This document shows positions 61,009 through 64,000 of a DNA stretch of 64,000 bases, in pieces (position 1 is the first letter of the stretch; the number at the start of each line of letters is the position of its first letter). The DNA comes from CALBPI01 sp942491885 (GTDB lineage: Bacteria > Pseudomonadota > Gammaproteobacteria > Steroidobacterales > Woeseiaceae): NCBI GenBank assembly GCA_942491885.1, contig CALOCQ010000002.1, positions 372,001-436,000 of the forward strand, in the 5' to 3' direction. A model generated the notes under the pieces. That model did not search any database. It saw nothing but the letters and a program-made list of their open reading frames with translations, and was not told the origin of the DNA. A program made the position numbers and the translations under genes.

Positions 61009-61842
61009 TCAATTGCACAGGCTCACGGCTCCGTTTTGTTGGCGCGCATCGAAGCTGCGCTCGAATATTTGTTCACTGACCAGGCGCCCGTCCAGCGGAT
61101 CGGCGCGGTGGCGCCAGGTCCACAACTCGACGCGGTCGCAGCCGGCCGACGCGCCCTGCCCGACCAACACCTCGGCCCGCTGCAAGTCATGAATCAGCGC
61201 GTCGGCATCATCGCCACCGTCGCTCGCCAGCACCGCATTGAGCGCGTTGTTATAAATAGAAAACTGCCATAGATATTCGCTGATGTAGCGCAGGTCCTCA
61301 GCGGTCAGTGGCGTACGGGTAATTTGCCCGGCAAATCCGTCGGCGGTCAGCCCGGCGCGGTTCAACGCACTGCATTTGAATACCCGGTTGATCAGCATTG
61401 CGGGGTCGTCGCTGGCGACGTCGCGCTGAAATTCAAAATACCAGTCCGATTCAGAAGTCGCCGCCAGCGAGCTCTGGAATTGCCGTGCACTGGCGCTGTC
61501 AGCCGACCACTGCAATGCGGCCACGAAGTCGTCGTTACAGACTTCAAAGCGCATCGGCGCCTGTGGCGCGAGACCGATATCGGTGTTGCTTACATGAAAA
61601 CGAAACTCGCTGCGGTCCGGGTACAAACGCGGCTCGGTATAGAAACCGGTTGGCACCCGCTGTTCGCCACGGTAGACGGTCTGCGCTATCGAGAGGTCAC
61701 GCGCGGAAGCGGTATTATCCGATGCCACCACCGGTGCACCGCCACCGCCACCGCAGGATGCGAGCGCGACGCACAATGCCGTTACCGGTAAGAGGCGGAG
61801 CAGCGCGTTCGGCAGCGCCGAAGCAGCCGTTTGATTTTCCAT
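61009..61842 (-). CDS. Hypothetical lipoprotein with glycine-rich linker
   Basis: 277 residues. The signal ends in the lipobox ALASC, followed by GGGGG, so it is exported and lipidated. The rest has five cysteines (FEVCND, VFKCSA, SAGCDR, and SLCN at the end, beyond the lipid Cys), possibly disulfide-bonded, and no recognisable catalytic motif. No family recognised. It lies 37 bp upstream of the phosphodiesterase gene on the same strand, so it may be cotranscribed and relevant to its signal. Confidence 0.7.
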   Translation of the reverse strand: MENQTAASALPNALLRLLPVTALCVALASCGGGGGAPVVASDNTASARDLSIAQTVYRGEQRVPTGFYTEPRLYPDRSEFRFHVSNTDIGLAPQAPMRFEVCNDDFVAALQWSADSASARQFQSSLAATSESDWYFEFQRDVASDDPAMLINRVFKCSALNRAGLTADGFAGQITRTPLTAEDLRYISEYLWQFSIYNNALNAVLASDGGDDADALIHDLQRAEVLVGQGASAGCDRVELWTWRHRADPLDGRLVSEQIFERSFDARQQNGAVSLCN

Positions 61843-61968
61843 TTGCCAGCAGCCCTGTCAGTGGTCCTGAAACCGTTAGCGGCTGAACCGGCAAAAACTT
61901 CAGCAAGACGAACAACGCGGGCTTACGCCGTGACATAATTCGTTTTTTCCAGTCGACGGTAGACGCAC

Positions 61969-63066
61969 ATGAAAGTTGGTATCCCGACAGAGATCAAGGT
62001 GCAGGAAAAACGCGTCGGTATGACGCATGACGGCATTGGCGATCTGACCCGGGCCGGGCATGAGGTGTTCGTGCAATCGGGCGCCGGTCTCGGCATCGAC
62101 ATCACCGATGAGCAGTACGCCGCAGCCGGCGCGACGATTGTCGACAATGCAGATGCGGTGTTCGACAGCGCCGAGTTGATTATCAAGGTCAAAGAACCCC
62201 AGCTGACCGAATGCGCCAAATTGACGCCAAAACACACGCTGTTCACCTACCTGCATCTTGCAGCGGACAAGCCTCAGGCCGAGGCCCTGTGTGAGTCCGG
62301 CTGCACCGCGATTGCCTACGAGACCGTCACTGCCGCCAGCGGTGGACTGCCGCTGCTGAAGCCGATGAGCCAGGTCGCCGGGCGCATGTCGGTGCAGGTC
62401 GGCACCCACTTGCTGGAATCTGCGGCCGGCGGTCGCGGTTTGCTGCTGTCGGGTGTGCCGGGAGTCGGTGCTGCCAAAGTTGTCATTCTTGGCGGCGGCA
62501 TTGCCGGCACCAACGCGCTGCAAATGGCGCTTGGCGCGCGCGCCGACGTCACGCTGTTCGAGAAGTCAGTAGCCCGCCTTGAGGAGCTCGATCGTCACTA
62601 CGGCACGCAAACGGCGTTGCGCTATTCGAGCCATGCCGCTATCAGCGAAGCGATCATTGATGCCGACCTGATCATCGGCACGGTACTGATCCCGGGCGCC
62701 GCGGCGCCCAAGCTGATCACCCGCGACATGCTTAAGACGATGAAAAAGGGCGCCGTACTTGTCGACATTTCGATCGATCAGGGCGGCTGTTTCGAAACCT
62801 CCAGGCCGACGACGCATGTCGACCCGACCTATGTTGTCGATGATGTCGTGCATTACTGCGTTGCGAATATGCCCGGCGGCGTCGCACGCACATCGACATT
62901 TGCGCTCACCAACGCCACCCTTCCTTATATACAGCGGCTGGTGACGCATGGGCTCGATGTGCTGCATGACGACCCGCATTTCCGTGAAGGGGTTAACGTT
63001 CACGCCGGCAACATTACCTACAAAGCGGCCGCGGAAGCCCTCGACATGACCTATAAGCCGTTCTAG
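61969..63066 (+). CDS. ald: Alanine dehydrogenase
   Basis: 365 residues starting MKVGIPTEIKVQEKRVGMT, diagnostic. FTYLHLAADK holds the active-site His, and VVILGGGIAGTNAL is the NAD-binding loop. It interconverts L-alanine and pyruvate plus ammonia with NAD. It is divergent from the lipoprotein gene. A 219-bp gap with tandem repeats follows before the efflux lipoprotein gene. Confidence 0.96.
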   Translation: MKVGIPTEIKVQEKRVGMTHDGIGDLTRAGHEVFVQSGAGLGIDITDEQYAAAGATIVDNADAVFDSAELIIKVKEPQLTECAKLTPKHTLFTYLHLAADKPQAEALCESGCTAIAYETVTAASGGLPLLKPMSQVAGRMSVQVGTHLLESAAGGRGLLLSGVPGVGAAKVVILGGGIAGTNALQMALGARADVTLFEKSVARLEELDRHYGTQTALRYSSHAAISEAIIDADLIIGTVLIPGAAAPKLITRDMLKTMKKGAVLVDISIDQGGCFETSRPTTHVDPTYVVDDVVHYCVANMPGGVARTSTFALTNATLPYIQRLVTHGLDVLHDDPHFREGVNVHAGNITYKAAAEALDMTYKPF

Positions 63067-63097
63067 ACACCCGCTGACACGCTCGAAATGAGAGCGC

Positions 63098-63142
63098 TGT
63101 CTAATTTTTTGTCAATATTATTCCGTTTTGTCTAATTTCTTG
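63098..63142. repeat. Tandem 14-bp direct repeats upstream of the efflux lipoprotein gene
   Basis: TGTCTAATTTTTTG (63098-63111) and TGTCTAATTTCTTG (63129-63142) differ at one base and are 31 bp apart, about three helical turns. An extended -10 (TGATAAACT, 63141-63149) overlaps the second copy. They suit operator sites of a dimeric regulator not encoded nearby. Confidence 0.45.
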
Positions 63143-63285
63143 ATAAACTCTGTCGAAGTTCACGGTGACCAAAGATAGACGGGCACGCGTGAAACCAAAG
63201 CTTCGTTCCTGACGAATGTTCCTCACAGCGGCGCACTGTGCGTCGACTTCACACGTCCCCGGACGTGTGGTTTACAGGTTTCGCC

Positions 63286-64000
63286 ATGTCTAACCGACTT
63301 CTCAAATCAGTGCTGAGCACAGTGCTGCTGGCCACCGCCGGCTGCGTCGCGGGCGTCGATCCGCAATTGCGTGATGCGAATGCGCCGGAAACCTGGCAAC
63401 GGGTAGCCGATGCGACGAGGGTCGACAATGACTGGCTTGCCAGCTTTGGCGATGAGACTCTGGACGCGCTGGCGGCGGAGACGCTCACCCGCAACTTCCT
63501 TTTAGCGGAAGAGCGCGCACGACTCGAGCAGGCGGCGCAAACGCTCGCTACGACAAAAGCAGCCGCCCTCCCTGTCGTATCGCTCGGCATCGACGCGAGC
63601 CGGCGCCAGATCGCGATCCGCGATTTCAGCCAAGAACTCAGCCTCGGCGTGATCGACCAGAGCTTTGGTCTCGGCCTGGACGTGCGCTGGCAGGCCGACA
63701 TCTGGGGTGAGCTGTCGGACGCCAGCCGTTCGGCCGCTTTGCGTTATGCGGCCAGCGAGGCGCGCTTCCTCGACCTGCGCCGCAGCCTGATAGCCGACAC
63801 GGCGCGCGCCTGGTATCAGCTCCTGGAGACCCGCAAACTGCTCGAGGTTGCCGAGCAACGCCTCAGCAACGCACAGCAAAGCCTGGCCATCGTAGAGAGC
63901 GGCTACCTGCAGGGATTGAACGAGGCGCTCGACCTTTACCTCGCACGCAATACCGTCGAGCAACAAAATGCCAACCTCGCCAACCAGCAACAACTGGCAC
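63286..64000 (+). CDS. RND efflux outer-membrane lipoprotein, NodT family (3' truncated by window edge)
   Basis: 238 residues are visible from ATG 63286. The signal ends in a lipobox (LLATAGC), and the mature part begins with the outer-membrane factor pattern (DNDWLASFGDETLDALAAETLTRN). It lacks the plain signal peptide of TolC in this window, so it is the NodT/OprM type. RND and MFP partners would lie to the right. Regulation may use the tandem repeats upstream. Confidence 0.9.
   Translation, partial: MSNRLLKSVLSTVLLATAGCVAGVDPQLRDANAPETWQRVADATRVDNDWLASFGDETLDALAAETLTRNFLLAEERARLEQAAQTLATTKAAALPVVSLGIDASRRQIAIRDFSQELSLGVIDQSFGLGLDVRWQADIWGELSDASRSAALRYAASEARFLDLRRSLIADTARAWYQLLETRKLLEVAEQRLSNAQQSLAIVESGYLQGLNEALDLYLARNTVEQQNANLANQQQLA

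Noticed and set aside
61715..61936. Minus-strand frame beginning upstream of the orphan lipoprotein
   Set aside because: Overlaps the lipoprotein start in another frame and becomes arginine- and glycine-rich; no support for translation.

Overview
The window is a GC-rich, densely packed chromosomal segment that is almost certainly from a gammaproteobacterium. The strongest evidence is the ordered block cca / uppP / folB / tsaD / rpsU / dnaG / rpoD, the pcm-rhodanese-tolC-waaA-hldE envelope cluster, mpl, hemL and a split Pseudomonas-type class II ribonucleotide reductase (nrdJa/nrdJb). A GlyGly-CTERM (rhombosortase-target) lipoprotein, a PPi-dependent phosphofructokinase beside a proton-pumping pyrophosphatase, and several TTG starts suggest a marine or sediment lineage; I cannot name the genus from sequence alone. 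I see no insertion sequences, prophage, CRISPR or integrase. Both ends cut a gene: rapZ on the left and an RND-type outer-membrane efflux lipoprotein on the right.

Layout. 1-3.4 kb: end of rapZ, the Mg2+ transporter mgtE, and a convergent patatin-like lipase. 3.4-11.4 kb (minus strand): tkt, gap, pgk, pyk, then a MoxR ATPase and its VWA partner. 11.6-15.9 kb: metK and ahcY (methyl cycle), cpdA and a TraB/GumN protein. 15.9-21.2 kb: a rubredoxin too short for ordinary ORF listing, hemL, a LON-domain protein, mpl, a membrane protein and rnd. 21.2-27.8 kb: adk, PPi-phosphofructokinase, H+-pyrophosphatase and a PAS-GGDEF-EAL protein. 28.1-33.2 kb: pcm, rhodanese, tolC, waaA, hldE. 33.3-36.15 kb: nrdJb and nrdJa, followed by a 606-bp regulatory region carrying two NrdR-box-like palindromes, a sigma70 promoter and, for the opposite gene, a sigmaE-like promoter. 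36.8-46.3 kb: Deg protease, Slt transglycosylase, an epimerase, a lipoprotein peptidase, cca, uppP, midA, folM. 46.3-49.7 kb: S41 peptidase with a perfect CRP-type site, folK, folB, tsaD. 49.8-54.3 kb: rpsU, yqeY, dnaG, rpoD. 54.3-64 kb is more accessory: an XRE/membrane pair, a CAU tRNA (probably tRNA-Ile2), a rhombotail lipoprotein, a LysR regulator, small membrane and secreted proteins, a second GGDEF-EAL protein, an orphan lipoprotein, alanine dehydrogenase and the efflux lipoprotein.

How the genes fit together. Central carbon flow (tkt, gap, pgk, pyk, pfp) is combined with pyrophosphate economy (pfp plus K+-independent-type hppA). Cell-envelope quality control is represented by Deg, Slt, mpl, uppP, waaA, hldE and tolC. 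The information-processing block has a heat-shock-like promoter before rpoD. The two composite c-di-GMP proteins are degraded in opposite halves: one keeps an intact GGDEF and has an altered EAL, the other has a broken GGDEF and an intact EAL residue set.

I found no clearly new multi-gene system. The best leads are regulatory: the structured leaders of metK and hppA, the widely spaced NrdR boxes, a class-I-positioned CRP site before an S41 peptidase, and the sigma32-like and sigmaE-like promoters. The rhombotail lipoprotein and the MoxR-VWA pair attached to a glycolytic operon are the best protein leads.
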